Assembly: GCA_017446685.1 (NCBI GenBank)
Contig: JAFSQI010000035.1
Location: 28,393 to 92,392, forward strand
DNA from: Butyrivibrio sp.
GTDB lineage: Bacteria > Bacillota > Clostridia > Lachnospirales > Lachnospiraceae
Length of the DNA stretch: 64,000 nt
Reading direction: 5' to 3'
The position numbers were made by a program, and so were the translations under genes. Position 1 is the first letter of the stretch; the number at the start of each line of letters is the position of its first letter. This document shows, one piece after another, positions 56,112 through 63,800 of this stretch. A model generated the notes under the pieces. The model was not told the origin of the DNA. It saw nothing but the letters and a program-made list of their open reading frames with translations, and did not search any database.

Positions 56112-56159
56112 GAACACTTTTTACACGTTTTTTTGAGAATTATTATGTTTACAATGAAA

Positions 56160-56193
56160 AGTATAAAATTTGTTCCTTGAAAGAACCTTGAAA
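56160..56193 (-). promoter_or_regulatory. Activator-type promoter with phased direct repeats
   Basis: CCTTGAAA occurs at 56175-56182 and 56186-56193, 11 bp apart (one helix turn), directly upstream, on the minus strand, of a TATACT -10 box (complement of 56160-56165). No good -35 is present. Such phased repeats replacing the -35 are typical binding sites of OmpR/PhoB-type regulators, like the one encoded at 57525-58232. Confidence 0.6.
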
Positions 56194-56219
56194 AAGTTTT
56201 AAAAGAATATGAAGAATTT

Positions 56220-57515
56220 TTATAATGTAACTTTAAAAATTGTCATGCCTTCACATCGTTCCACAGTAATGTTTCCATTGTGAAGCTCTACAATTTTTCT
56301 GGCTATGCTAAGTCCAAGCCCGAAACGTCCCTGACTTCTGTTTCCTGATTTATCCAGTCTGTAAAATGGTTCAAATATCTTTTCACGCTCATCTTCAGGA
56401 ATAGGCTCGCCTTCATTACACACAGATAAAACCGCTTTTTTCCCAATCGGACTTTCCTTAGTATATAGTTTAACCAGTACTTTGCCATTTTCAGCCGTAT
56501 GCTTTATCGCATTATCAACCAGTATGCCTACAAGCCTGTCAATCTGTTCACCGTTAATTTTTTTATATATTCCCGATTCTATTTTCTGATTCAATATAAC
56601 TTTATTTTCATACGCAATCGACTCAAACGGAAGGACTGCACTTTCTATGCAGTTTGAAAGATTCTCTTCTGTAAAAACTGTATTATTTGCATAAAAACCT
56701 ATACACGAATCGTCCTTCGTAAGTTCAAGCATATCCGCAACAAGTTTTTTCATCTTCTGATTTTCTTCCATGGCATAACTAAGATACTTGCTTTTAATGC
56801 CATCCTTTTCCATCATGGAAAAAGAAGTCTGCATTATCGCAAGCGGAGTTTTAAGCTCATGTTCTGCCATTCTTATAAATTCATTCTGTCTTTTTATTGA
56901 CTGTTCCAGCGGCTTTACAAGAATCTTAGAAATCGGAATTGAAATGCATATTAAAATAGAAAAAACGACTAATCCACAGGCAGAAACAGAGATAAGATTC
57001 CTGGTCTCTTTTACAATGCTGTCAGTAATATCTATAAACTCTATGCACAGACAATCATCAATCAGCGTCGATGCAAAAATATAATTCCTGTATCTTCCAT
57101 TGATTTTTGAAAGCGAAAAAATATCTTTTGCCACAGAAACTATTTCTTCATCTGTAAGAGTTCCGTTACCCGCCCTCTCATAAACTTCAAATTCGCCATC
57201 TATATCCTGTCCTGATATAGCGACATTAATAAGAGCTTTCTGCCTGTCCATTGAATAATAATCATCCACAACTTCAACAGCAAGATTGTCATCAGAATTG
57301 TCTTTTTCTTTATAATTCTCAATATTGCCTTCGTTTCCGATTTCTTCAGCCAATACCCTAAAATGATTACTCATAAGAACATTGTAGTCATTTCTGTTCT
57401 CACTTTTTTCACTCAAATAATAAAACACAATAGTAGATACTATCAAAAGAAGATAACTTACTGAAAGAGCAATCACTATTTCTATTCGGGATTTTTTCAC
57501 CATGGAATTTTTCAT
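56220..57515 (-). CDS. Sensor histidine kinase
   Basis: 431 residues. Membrane helices at about 13-33 and 180-203 enclose a sensor domain of about 145 residues without a recognised fold. HisKA with the phospho-acceptor in MAEHELKTPLAIMQTS, N box DNAIKHT, G boxes SVCNEGEPIPEDEREKIFEPF and GRFGLGLSIARKIVELHNG. The start has only a poor ribosome binding site and lies 9 bp after the response regulator, so translation is probably coupled. It ends 56 bp from the esterase promoter repeats. Confidence 0.95.
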   Translation of the reverse strand: MKNSMVKKSRIEIVIALSVSYLLLIVSTIVFYYLSEKSENRNDYNVLMSNHFRVLAEEIGNEGNIENYKEKDNSDDNLAVEVVDDYYSMDRQKALINVAISGQDIDGEFEVYERAGNGTLTDEEIVSVAKDIFSLSKINGRYRNYIFASTLIDDCLCIEFIDITDSIVKETRNLISVSACGLVVFSILICISIPISKILVKPLEQSIKRQNEFIRMAEHELKTPLAIMQTSFSMMEKDGIKSKYLSYAMEENQKMKKLVADMLELTKDDSCIGFYANNTVFTEENLSNCIESAVLPFESIAYENKVILNQKIESGIYKKINGEQIDRLVGILVDNAIKHTAENGKVLVKLYTKESPIGKKAVLSVCNEGEPIPEDEREKIFEPFYRLDKSGNRSQGRFGLGLSIARKIVELHNGNITVERCEGMTIFKVTL

Positions 57516-57524
57516 ATTTAGCGC

Positions 57525-58232
57525 TCAGCCTTCTTTTCTCAATCTGTACCCCGCACCGCGTATAGTTTCTATCATAAGATCTGAACCTATGAATTTAAGT
57601 TTTTTTCTTAAAAAAGAAATATATACTTCCTCGTGATTATATTCTGCGTCAGACTCATATCCCCAAATATGCTCAGTAATCTGTTCTTTGGATAAAATCT
57701 GTTCCTTATTATTAAAAAAAAGCTCCATAAGAAGGTATTCTTTTGTTGGAAGAAGCACTTTTTTACCCGTTGCAGAACATGAAAGATCTCTTGATAAAGC
57801 ACTAAGACTCGTGTCGCCAAAAGCCATAGAATTAGAGGCTTTTTCATTAGAAACATAGGCTTTATCTCCTCCCATAGCCTTCATGCCCAGTACTCTGATT
57901 CTGGCATACAGCTCTTCAATCTCAAATGGCTTTGTCAGATAATCCTGCGCTCCTTTTGAAAAACCATCAAGCTTATCCTCTAGTGCAGATCTTGCTGTCA
58001 GCATCAGAACCGGTGTAAGATTCCCCTTTTCTCTTAGTTTTTTTAAAATTTCAAATCCGTCCATACCGGGAAGCATGACATCAAGAACAATAGCATCAAA
58101 TTTCTCTGAAGCTGCTTTTGAATAGCCTGAAATTCCATCAGTGCAGACAACAGCCGTGTCTCCCTTTGATAAAAAGAAATCCTTAACCATATCTGCCATA
58201 TTAAATTCATCATCTATAATAAGTATTTTCAT
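57525..58232 (-). CDS. OmpR family response regulator
   Basis: 235 residues: receiver with Asp8/Asp9-type pair in IIDDEF, phospho-acceptor Asp51 in IVLDVMLPGMDGF, Lys in LTKPFEIEEL, and a winged-helix DNA-binding domain (KEYLLMELFFNNKEQILSKEQITEHIWG, VYISFLRKKL, IRGAGYRL). No Shine-Dalgarno sequence is seen and TTAAAATATTATAT sits directly before the ATG, so it may be translated from a leaderless or very short leader mRNA. It pairs with the downstream kinase gene. Confidence 0.95.
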   Translation of the reverse strand: MKILIIDDEFNMADMVKDFFLSKGDTAVVCTDGISGYSKAASEKFDAIVLDVMLPGMDGFEILKKLREKGNLTPVLMLTARSALEDKLDGFSKGAQDYLTKPFEIEELYARIRVLGMKAMGGDKAYVSNEKASNSMAFGDTSLSALSRDLSCSATGKKVLLPTKEYLLMELFFNNKEQILSKEQITEHIWGYESDAEYNHEEVYISFLRKKLKFIGSDLMIETIRGAGYRLRKEG

Positions 58233-58266
58233 ATATAATATTTTAACATAAAGAATAACTTTTATC

Positions 58267-58385
58267 GTTCACTCGCATTCGATATTACTATTACTGTTCA
58301 CTCGCATACCGCTCACTCCAGCAACAGATTCCCGCATTTCTGCCTTAGCAGTAACTATTGTTGCATAAATGACGAGTGTTATGAT
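58267..58385 (+). promoter_or_regulatory. Direct repeats and promoter between response regulator and M23-like gene
   Basis: GTTCACTCGCAT occurs at 58267-58278 and 58296-58307. Plus-strand TTGTTG (58358-58363) and TATGAT (58380-58385), 16 bp apart, may drive the M23-like and bactofilin genes. The first repeats lie near the presumed start of the response-regulator mRNA. Confidence 0.45.
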
Positions 58386-58454
58386 AAAATTGTGGTATTG
58401 TTTAAAGATAAAAATGTTACTGCATATTGTAATGCAGTAACCCTGGAGACAAAT

Positions 58455-59237
58455 ATGAGTAGAGATAATAAGCCAAGAAAGCACAGGCATAAAAGACACT
58501 ACACATTTATGATCATTTCCGGTGATTCCGACGGCACTACAAAAAGGCTTCATTTAAACCATTTCAAGACACAGCTTTTGGCATATTTTTGTTTTGCTGT
58601 TGCTCTTGCAATTATTTGCTACATAATTTATTCTGCTATGACCATCAATACATTAAGAAGTATTAACTCAGAGCAGAAAACAGAAATAGATGCTCTTAAC
58701 GTCGACAACAGCACACTACAGGCTTCCAATGACAAATTACAGACTGAGGTCCAGCAGCTTAGTGCAGCCATCAACAAAAGACTTGAGGATGAACAGCAAT
58801 CTGAAGAGGAAGCTGAAGCTCTGGCTATGCCTATAGGATTTCCGCTCACAGGAACAGCTTCTATGGTAAGCGCAGTAGATGATTTATCTTCAACTACCGT
58901 TACAGAGCTTACTGAAGATAACAAAGAGGATGCAACCGGTAATCCAATTGTTATTTTTACTGCAGCAGAAGGAAGTAGCATAATTGCTTCAGGTACCGGC
59001 ACTGTTACTTCCGTTACGACTGACACCAAGTTCGGAAGTCAGGTTATCATTGACCATGGAAACGGCTACATCTCAATATACAGAAACGCCGGAGATCCAC
59101 TTGTTTCAGAAGGAAGCACTATAGACAGAGGAGATATTATTTTTGTTGTGAGTTCTGATAACACTACCTTGGGTTATCAAATACAGCACGACGATCAGTT
59201 TATTGATCCAGAAGAAATGATTGAAATTAACGGCTAA
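58455..59237 (+). CDS. M23/LytM-like membrane protein, probably non-catalytic
   Basis: 260 residues from the ATG at 58455 (MSRDNKPRKHRHKRHY), chosen for the GGAGAC seven bases upstream. Basic cytoplasmic start, one membrane helix at about 41-61, a coiled coil at about 68-115 (INSEQKTEIDALNVDNSTLQ), then a C-terminal LytM fold with GTGTVTSVTTDTKFGSQVIIDHGNGYISIYR. The metal-binding HxxxD and HxH motifs are missing: the last strand reads GYQIQHDDQF. So it likely binds or positions murein enzymes without cutting. The next gene is a bactofilin, a pairing common for M23 proteins in cell-shape control. Confidence 0.85.
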   Translation: MSRDNKPRKHRHKRHYTFMIISGDSDGTTKRLHLNHFKTQLLAYFCFAVALAIICYIIYSAMTINTLRSINSEQKTEIDALNVDNSTLQASNDKLQTEVQQLSAAINKRLEDEQQSEEEAEALAMPIGFPLTGTASMVSAVDDLSSTTVTELTEDNKEDATGNPIVIFTAAEGSSIIASGTGTVTSVTTDTKFGSQVIIDHGNGYISIYRNAGDPLVSEGSTIDRGDIIFVVSSDNTTLGYQIQHDDQFIDPEEMIEING

Positions 59238-59262
59238 ACGCCGGTGTTATGGAGGGTGAAAA

Positions 59263-59748
59263 ATGTTCGGAAGCAAAAAAGAAGTCACAGTTGATACCGC
59301 ACTTGAACAGGTCGGTACAATCATTGGGCCGGGGGCAACTATTGAAGGACCACTTACCACCAAAGATTCAACACGTATTGACGGAACCATAAAAGGAAAT
59401 GTATCTGTCAGCGGAGCTCTTATCGTTGGTCAGGAAGGCAAAATCACAGGAACCGTTTCATGTCTGAATGCTTATGTTGCAGGTGAAATAATCGGCAACA
59501 TAATATCTCCTAAAGGAAAGGTTGAAATCAGTGATTCCGGAAAGGTATTCGGAGAAATAACCTGTAAAGGTATTGTTATCGACGAAAATGCTGTATTCCA
59601 TGGGAAATGTGAAATGACAAACCTTGACAGAAACTCAGCCGCTATTGCCAAAGAGCGTGCTGCCGCAGATAAAGCTGCAGAAGCTGCCGCTGCAGAGAAT
59701 AAGGTTGATGAAAAAAATACTGCAGAAAACAATGCTCAGAATAAGTGA
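59263..59748 (+). CDS. Bactofilin (polymer-forming cytoskeletal protein)
   Basis: 161 residues. Central right-handed beta-helix repeats (TIIGPGATIEGPLTTKDSTRIDG, TIKGNVSVSGALIVGQEGKITG, AYVAGEIIGNIISPKGKVEISDSGKVFGEI) are those of the DUF583/bactofilin family, which form nucleotide-independent filaments near the membrane. The C-terminal 40 residues are Ala/Lys/Glu-rich. GGAGGG precedes the ATG; 25 bp after the M23-like gene. Both probably act together in wall or shape organisation. Confidence 0.95.
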   Translation: MFGSKKEVTVDTALEQVGTIIGPGATIEGPLTTKDSTRIDGTIKGNVSVSGALIVGQEGKITGTVSCLNAYVAGEIIGNIISPKGKVEISDSGKVFGEITCKGIVIDENAVFHGKCEMTNLDRNSAAIAKERAAADKAAEAAAAENKVDEKNTAENNAQNK

Positions 59749-59775
59749 TAAGCAAGAAGAAATTTCCTATATCAT

Positions 59776-59822
59776 AAAAAAAGACTTGATACATGGCTTT
59801 GCCTTGTATCAGGTCTTTTTTA
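59776..59822. terminator. Terminator after the bactofilin gene
   Basis: aaaaaagac-t-tgataca (59776-59793) and tgtatca-g-gtctttttt (59805-59822) form a long stem with one internal mismatch and T-run end on the plus strand; A-run on the other side makes it usable by the YerC gene as well. Confidence 0.85.
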
Positions 59823-59895
59823 CATCCAAAATATTTACTCCCAATAAATGTTTTCTCAAGAAAAGCATTAAAAATATGTTCCAGTCGAATAACTT

Positions 59896-60186
59896 TTATT
59901 CTTCCTGCATTCTCTCAAAAACAAGTTCATACCCATCATCACCATAGTTTAGTGACCTGTTTACTCTGCTTATAGTAGCTGTAGATGCTCCGGTCTTCTC
60001 AGCGATTTCAAGATAAGTCTTGTGATCTCTGAGCATAGAAGCGACCTCAAATCTCTGAGAAAGAGAAAGAAGTTCGTTTACAGTACATAAATCTTCGAAG
60101 AAGCTATAACACTCTTCTTTATTCTGAAGACACAGTATAGCGTTGAATAAATGGTCTACTGCATCTGTTCTGATTTTTTTGTTCAT
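59896..60186 (-). CDS. YerC/YecD family TrpR-related DNA-binding protein
   Basis: 96 residues from the ATG at 60186 with AAAGGAGAG upstream; longer in-frame starts have no such site. Family features: HLFNAILCLQNKEECYSFFEDLCTVNELLSLSQRFEVA followed by the TrpR-like helix-turn-helix LEIAEKTGASTATISRVNRSLNYGDDGYE. A small regulator found in many Firmicutes; its target is not known. It is divergent from the cold-shock gene, with repeated CGTAAA(A) motifs between them. Confidence 0.92.
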   Translation of the reverse strand: MNKKIRTDAVDHLFNAILCLQNKEECYSFFEDLCTVNELLSLSQRFEVASMLRDHKTYLEIAEKTGASTATISRVNRSLNYGDDGYELVFERMQEE

Positions 60187-60302
60187 AAAAAAAATCTCTC
60201 CTTTAAAATTGTATTTCGCCATAGTTATCAGTATCCCGTCTATAATACTTTCATGCTTAAATATTTTAGCACTCTGAACCGATAAAGTAAAGTACATAAT
60301 AT

Positions 60303-60389
60303 CGTAAATCGTAAAAGTACCGATAATATATTGTTTTAACGTAAAAGTTGATTAATTACCTTTACTTTCGTACTTATATGTGATAATCT
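60303..60389. promoter_or_regulatory. Divergent YerC/cold-shock promoter region with CGTAAAAGT repeats
   Basis: CGTAAAAGT stands at 60310 and 60340 (30 bp apart), a shorter CGTAAA at 60303. Plus-strand TTTACT (60361-60366) and TAATCT (60384-60389), 17 bp apart, could drive the cold-shock gene. The repeats lie in the likely YerC promoter and could be its own operator. Confidence 0.4.
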
Positions 60390-60448
60390 AAATATGTTGT
60401 CATAGACAACAGAACGATTATTTTTTTATTTTTAGTGGAGGTATTACG

Positions 60449-60649
60449 ATGAACAAAGGTACTGTTAAGTGGTTCAACAACCAGAAGGGTTACGGCTTCA
60501 TTTCTGACGAGGCTGGTAATGATGTATTCGTACATTATTCAGGACTCAATATGGAAGGTTTCAAGTCTCTCGAAGAGGGCGCTTCTGTAGAGTATGATGT
60601 AATCCAGGGCGAAAAGGGGCCTCAGGCCGTAAACGTAAACAAGCTTTAA
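60449..60649 (+). CDS. Cold-shock protein (CspA/CspB family)
   Basis: 66-residue single-stranded nucleic acid binding protein. The RNP1 motif KGYGFIS and RNP2 motif VFVHY are present, with the start [17 protein letters not shown] and the end [10 protein letters not shown] typical. GTGGAGG precedes the ATG. It acts as an RNA chaperone. It is a single gene with its own terminator at 60745-60776. Confidence 0.97.
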   Translation: MNKGTVKWFNNQKGYGFISDEAGNDVFVHYSGLNMEGFKSLEEGASVEYDVIQGEKGPQAVNVNKL

Positions 60650-60744
60650 TTCTTTGTATTAAAGCCATTAATCAGACTACAAAGTGCCTTATTCTAAAAT
60701 AGATTTATTTTGAATTTGCAAGATTGTAACAATGATTAATCAAT

Positions 60745-60776
60745 AAAAGCCATCTAACTTATGTTAGATGGCTTTT
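60745..60776. terminator. Terminator after the cold-shock gene
   Basis: aaaagccatctaac (60745-60758) and gttagatggctttt (60763-60776) form a perfect 14-bp stem with T-run on the plus strand and A-run on the other side; it can also serve the hisA end at 60837. Confidence 0.95.
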
Positions 60777-60836
60777 TTGAACTATATAATTTTATTGCGT
60801 TTTTTAAAGTAAATGCGAATTAACAATAATGCGCAT

Positions 60837-61685
60837 TTAAGTCCGGACAGCATTTACTACATCTTTTATAGATAGTTGTCCTCCGAAAATATCAAGTGCA
60901 CTACCAACAGTCACATCGATTTTCCCTTTTCCAATTTTCTTCAGCTTGGTAATATCCTTAAGATCATGAACACCGCCTGCATACGTAATAGGAATCTTGG
61001 CCCATTTCCCCAGTATTCCCGCGACATCCTCTTCTATTCCATTTTGCTTTCCTTCCACATCTGCCGCATGAATGAGGAATTCATCACAGTACTCTGAAAA
61101 CATATCGAGTGTCTCAGCATTTACCGCAACATCTGTCATCTTCTGCCATCTGTCGGTAACAACTCTGTATTCTATATCGGGAAGCATCACATTTCTTTCT
61201 GAAATTTGCTCAATTTCGCTGTTGAGACTGTAAGGAATGCCACCAATACTATACGACTTACAAGAAAGATCCAGCACAATATGCTCTTTTCCGACTGTTT
61301 TTTTAAGCTTCTTCAAATTCTCGTAATTAATTTTCCCATTCTTAAATACAAAAGAAGTAACTATAACATGAGAAGCACCTGCATCAAGAAACTCACTGGC
61401 ATTATCTGCGGTTATCCCGCCGCCCACCTGCATCAGCCCCGGACATGCGTTAAGTGCATCAATAGCCTGCCTTTTAGTTCCTTCATAATATGGACTTTGT
61501 ACAGGATTTAAAAGTATAATATGTCCGCCTTCCAATCCAAGCTCTTTGTACATTCTGGCGTAAAAGACAGCATCTTTGCCGGAAACAAAATTTTCACAGG
61601 CAGAATCGGATTTATCCTGCAGGCTGCTTCCGACTATCTGCTTAACTTTACCATTGTGGATATCGATGCAAGGTCTGAATCTCAT
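60837..61685 (-). CDS. hisA: Eukaryotic-type HisA (ProFAR isomerase)
   Basis: 282 residues. Isomerises ProFAR to PRFAR in histidine synthesis. The sequence follows the yeast HIS6 type more than the common bacterial HisA: MRFRPCIDIHNGKVKQIVG at the start (acid Asp8), GHIILLNP, MQVGGGI, VIVTSFVF, HIVLDLSCK (Asp139), NAETLDMF, DEFLIHAADVEGKQNGI, ITYAGGV and the end VTVGSALDIFGG. Compared with yeast HIS6 there is a longer insertion around 144-175. GGAG precedes the ATG. It starts 20 bp after dapB without a terminator, so it belongs to the dapA-dapB transcript. Confidence 0.88.
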   Translation of the reverse strand: MRFRPCIDIHNGKVKQIVGSSLQDKSDSACENFVSGKDAVFYARMYKELGLEGGHIILLNPVQSPYYEGTKRQAIDALNACPGLMQVGGGITADNASEFLDAGASHVIVTSFVFKNGKINYENLKKLKKTVGKEHIVLDLSCKSYSIGGIPYSLNSEIEQISERNVMLPDIEYRVVTDRWQKMTDVAVNAETLDMFSEYCDEFLIHAADVEGKQNGIEEDVAGILGKWAKIPITYAGGVHDLKDITKLKKIGKGKIDVTVGSALDIFGGQLSIKDVVNAVRT

Positions 61686-61705
61686 CTTTTTCTCCTGTAA
61701 ATTAA

Positions 61706-62461
61706 TTATGCAAGAACATCTGCCATATCATACATGCCCGGTCCTTTTCCTGCCAGAAACTTGGCAGCTTCAATGGCACCTTTTCCAAAGATAGCTCTTG
61801 AATATGCTCTGTGTGACAAAGTAACCACCTCATCATGACCTGCAAAAATCACATCATGGTCTCCTACTATAGTACCACCGCGAACAGCAGAAATTCCAAT
61901 CTCCTTTTCAGGTCTCTTTTCCCTTCTGCTGCTTCTGTCATAAACATATTCGTATTCATTATTCATTGATTCATTGATGCTGTCAGCAAGAGCAATAGCC
62001 GTTCCGCTTGGCGCATCAAGCTTCTGATTATGATGTTTTTCAACTATTTCAATATCAAATCCGGCTGCTGCAAAAAGAGGAGACACCTCCTTAAGCACTT
62101 TCAAAAGAGCATTAATTCCAACTGACATATTTGCTGACTTCAAAACAGCAACTTTTTCTGAAGTTTCCCTGACTTTTTCAAGCTGTTTTTCAGAAAGACC
62201 TGTTGAACACAGAACTACTGGAATATTTTTTTCTGCGCAGTAGTCAAGAAGTCCGTCTGCTGCTGATGCATTGGAAAAATCAACTATAACATCAGCAGAA
62301 ACATTGCATTCACCAAGGCTCTTGAAAACAGGAAAAGCATAACTACTCTCGCCGTATGCATCTACTCCGGCAACTATCTCTATATCAGCATCCTCTTTCA
62401 CCAGATCTGCAATTACATGTCCCATACGGCCATTACAGCCATGCATAATCATCTTTGTCAT
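61706..62461 (-). CDS. dapB: 4-hydroxy-tetrahydrodipicolinate reductase
   Basis: 251 residues from the ATG at 62461 (MTKMIMHGCNGRMG); AAAGGTGG lies just upstream, so the ATG 18 bases earlier is not used. Second enzyme of the lysine/diaminopimelate branch. Nucleotide-binding GCNGRMGHVI at the N-terminus, VVLCSTGLSE, catalytic EKHHNQKLDAPSGTA, and VRGGTIVGDHDVIF. The length is usual. Starts 21 bp after dapA. Confidence 0.97.
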   Translation of the reverse strand: MTKMIMHGCNGRMGHVIADLVKEDADIEIVAGVDAYGESSYAFPVFKSLGECNVSADVIVDFSNASAADGLLDYCAEKNIPVVLCSTGLSEKQLEKVRETSEKVAVLKSANMSVGINALLKVLKEVSPLFAAAGFDIEIVEKHHNQKLDAPSGTAIALADSINESMNNEYEYVYDRSSRREKRPEKEIGISAVRGGTIVGDHDVIFAGHDEVVTLSHRAYSRAIFGKGAIEAAKFLAGKGPGMYDMADVLA

Positions 62462-62482
62462 CGCTATTCCACCTTTCATAGA

Positions 62483-63367
62483 TCAAATCAGTCCAAACTT
62501 TTTCATTTCTTCTCTTAACACTTCTTCATGTGCAGTCTCCATTTTCGTAAGAGGAAGGCGAAGTGGACCTGCCTTGAATCCTATCATCTCAAGCGCACTC
62601 TTAACCGGAATAGGATTTACCTCTGAGAAAAGAGCTTTCACAAGTGGAAGTGCTTTAAACTGAAGCTCTCTCGCGCCAGCAAAATCGCCATCAAGACATT
62701 TCTGGCAAATCTCATGTGTTTCCTTTGGCGCTACATTGGAAAGAACAGAAATAACACCAAGTCCGCCAACTGCCATGATAGGTACAATCTCATCATCATT
62801 TCCTGAATAAAGATCAATGCATCCATCCGCAAGCTGCATCATTCTTGATGTCTGTGCAATATTTCCTGTTGCATCCTTTATTCCTACAATATTTTTCTTT
62901 TCACGGCAAAGTCTTACTGCTGTCTCAGGCTGTATATTGCATCCTGTTCTGCTTGGAACATTATAAAGAATAATAGGAATATTAATGGCATCTGCTACAG
63001 CGCTAAAATGAGCATAAAGCCCTTCCTGCGTTGCCTTATTGTAATATGGTGTTACAAGAAGCACTCCGTCAGCGCCATATTCTTCTGCAAGCTTTGAAAG
63101 TTCAACCGCTGTTTTTGTGCAATTGGATCCTGTACCGGCTATTACAGGAATTCTCTTGTTTACTTTTTCAATACAGAATTTAACTACTTCCATGTGCTCT
63201 GCTTCAGTCATTGTAGCTGCTTCACCTGTGGTTCCACAAACTATGATAGCATCAGTACCATTCTGAATCTGAAACTCGATAAATCGTTCAAACTCATCAT
63301 AATTAACCTCTCCGTTGTCTAAAAATGGTGTTGCGATTGCAACTCCTGCTCCTTTAAAAATTGCCAT
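62483..63367 (-). CDS. dapA: 4-hydroxy-tetrahydrodipicolinate synthase
   Basis: 294 residues. Condenses pyruvate with aspartate semialdehyde, the entry to lysine and peptidoglycan diaminopimelate. TIM barrel with CGTTGEAATMTEAEH, the catalytic Tyr in ILYNVPSRTGCNI and the Schiff-base Lys in VGIKDATGN; Gly-Xaa-Gly region YSGNDDEIVPIMAVGGLGVISV. GAGGAGG precedes the ATG. It is the first gene behind the lysine riboswitch. Confidence 0.98.
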   Translation of the reverse strand: MAIFKGAGVAIATPFLDNGEVNYDEFERFIEFQIQNGTDAIIVCGTTGEAATMTEAEHMEVVKFCIEKVNKRIPVIAGTGSNCTKTAVELSKLAEEYGADGVLLVTPYYNKATQEGLYAHFSAVADAINIPIILYNVPSRTGCNIQPETAVRLCREKKNIVGIKDATGNIAQTSRMMQLADGCIDLYSGNDDEIVPIMAVGGLGVISVLSNVAPKETHEICQKCLDGDFAGARELQFKALPLVKALFSEVNPIPVKSALEMIGFKAGPLRLPLTKMETAHEEVLREEMKKFGLI

Positions 63368-63427
63368 AATTCCTCCTCACTTTTTTCAAGATTAAAAAGA
63401 ATGTCGCTTGCGCATCCATAGCGGAGC

Positions 63428-63476
63428 GTTTTTTATTTCATAGGAATGCGAAGCAATTTCCTATGAAATAAAAAAC
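63428..63476. repeat. Perfect 19-bp inverted repeat between riboswitch terminator and dapA
   Basis: 63428-63446 and 63458-63476 are exact reverse complements (gttttttatttcataggaa and its partner) with an 11-nt loop holding tgcgaagca, itself able to form a tight mini-hairpin. In the dapA mRNA its 5' arm is the U-run of the riboswitch terminator. Confidence 0.8.
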
Positions 63477-63497
63477 CGACTCACAAGTATGAGCCGG
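63473..63497 (-). terminator. Riboswitch-controlled terminator
   Basis: ccgactca (63476-63483) pairs with tgagccgg (63490-63497), one G-U pair in RNA, followed on the minus strand by GGTTTTTTATTT. It lies about 50 bp after the lysine aptamer and is its likely expression platform. Confidence 0.85.
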
Positions 63498-63545
63498 CAT
63501 AAAATTCCATACAAAAGCACCCTGTAGCTGAGTGTATTTCGTAAT

Positions 63546-63706
63546 GATAGCGCCCCATCTTGCGATGACAGTCATATAGCTCTTAACTATATGCCCAAGC
63601 ATCCGGTCATCAGGTGGCCGAACCTTTCGGCATATTTACCTTTCGCTCCATCTCATCTGCGCCTGACGCATCAATAAAGCTACTCATTAAATATGCAACC
63701 TCTATC
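63546..63706 (-). promoter_or_regulatory. Lysine riboswitch (L box)
   Basis: Read on the minus strand it begins GATAGAGGTTGC and ends GGGGCGCTATC, which pair as P1. Between them are the conserved ATGAGTA, GAAAGG, TGCCGAAAGG, a long P4-type hairpin (GGCATATAGTT / AGCTATATGACTGTCA) in the order of the lysine riboswitch. It precedes dapA, dapB and hisA. Lysine binding should favour the terminator at 63473-63497. Confidence 0.95.
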
Positions 63707-63730
63707 TGTTTTTGTTCTTCAGTTTTTTAA

Positions 63731-63759
63731 ATAGTACAACTTCGTCAAGAGGCTGTCAA
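63731..63759 (-). promoter_or_regulatory. Promoter of the dapA-dapB-hisA operon
   Basis: Minus-strand TTGACA (63754-63759) and TACTAT (63731-63736) are exactly 17 bp apart, placing the RNA start just before the lysine aptamer. Confidence 0.9.
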
Positions 63760-63800
63760 TACAAGAGCATTTTTTCCAACAAAAAAGACATTGTTGAGTG

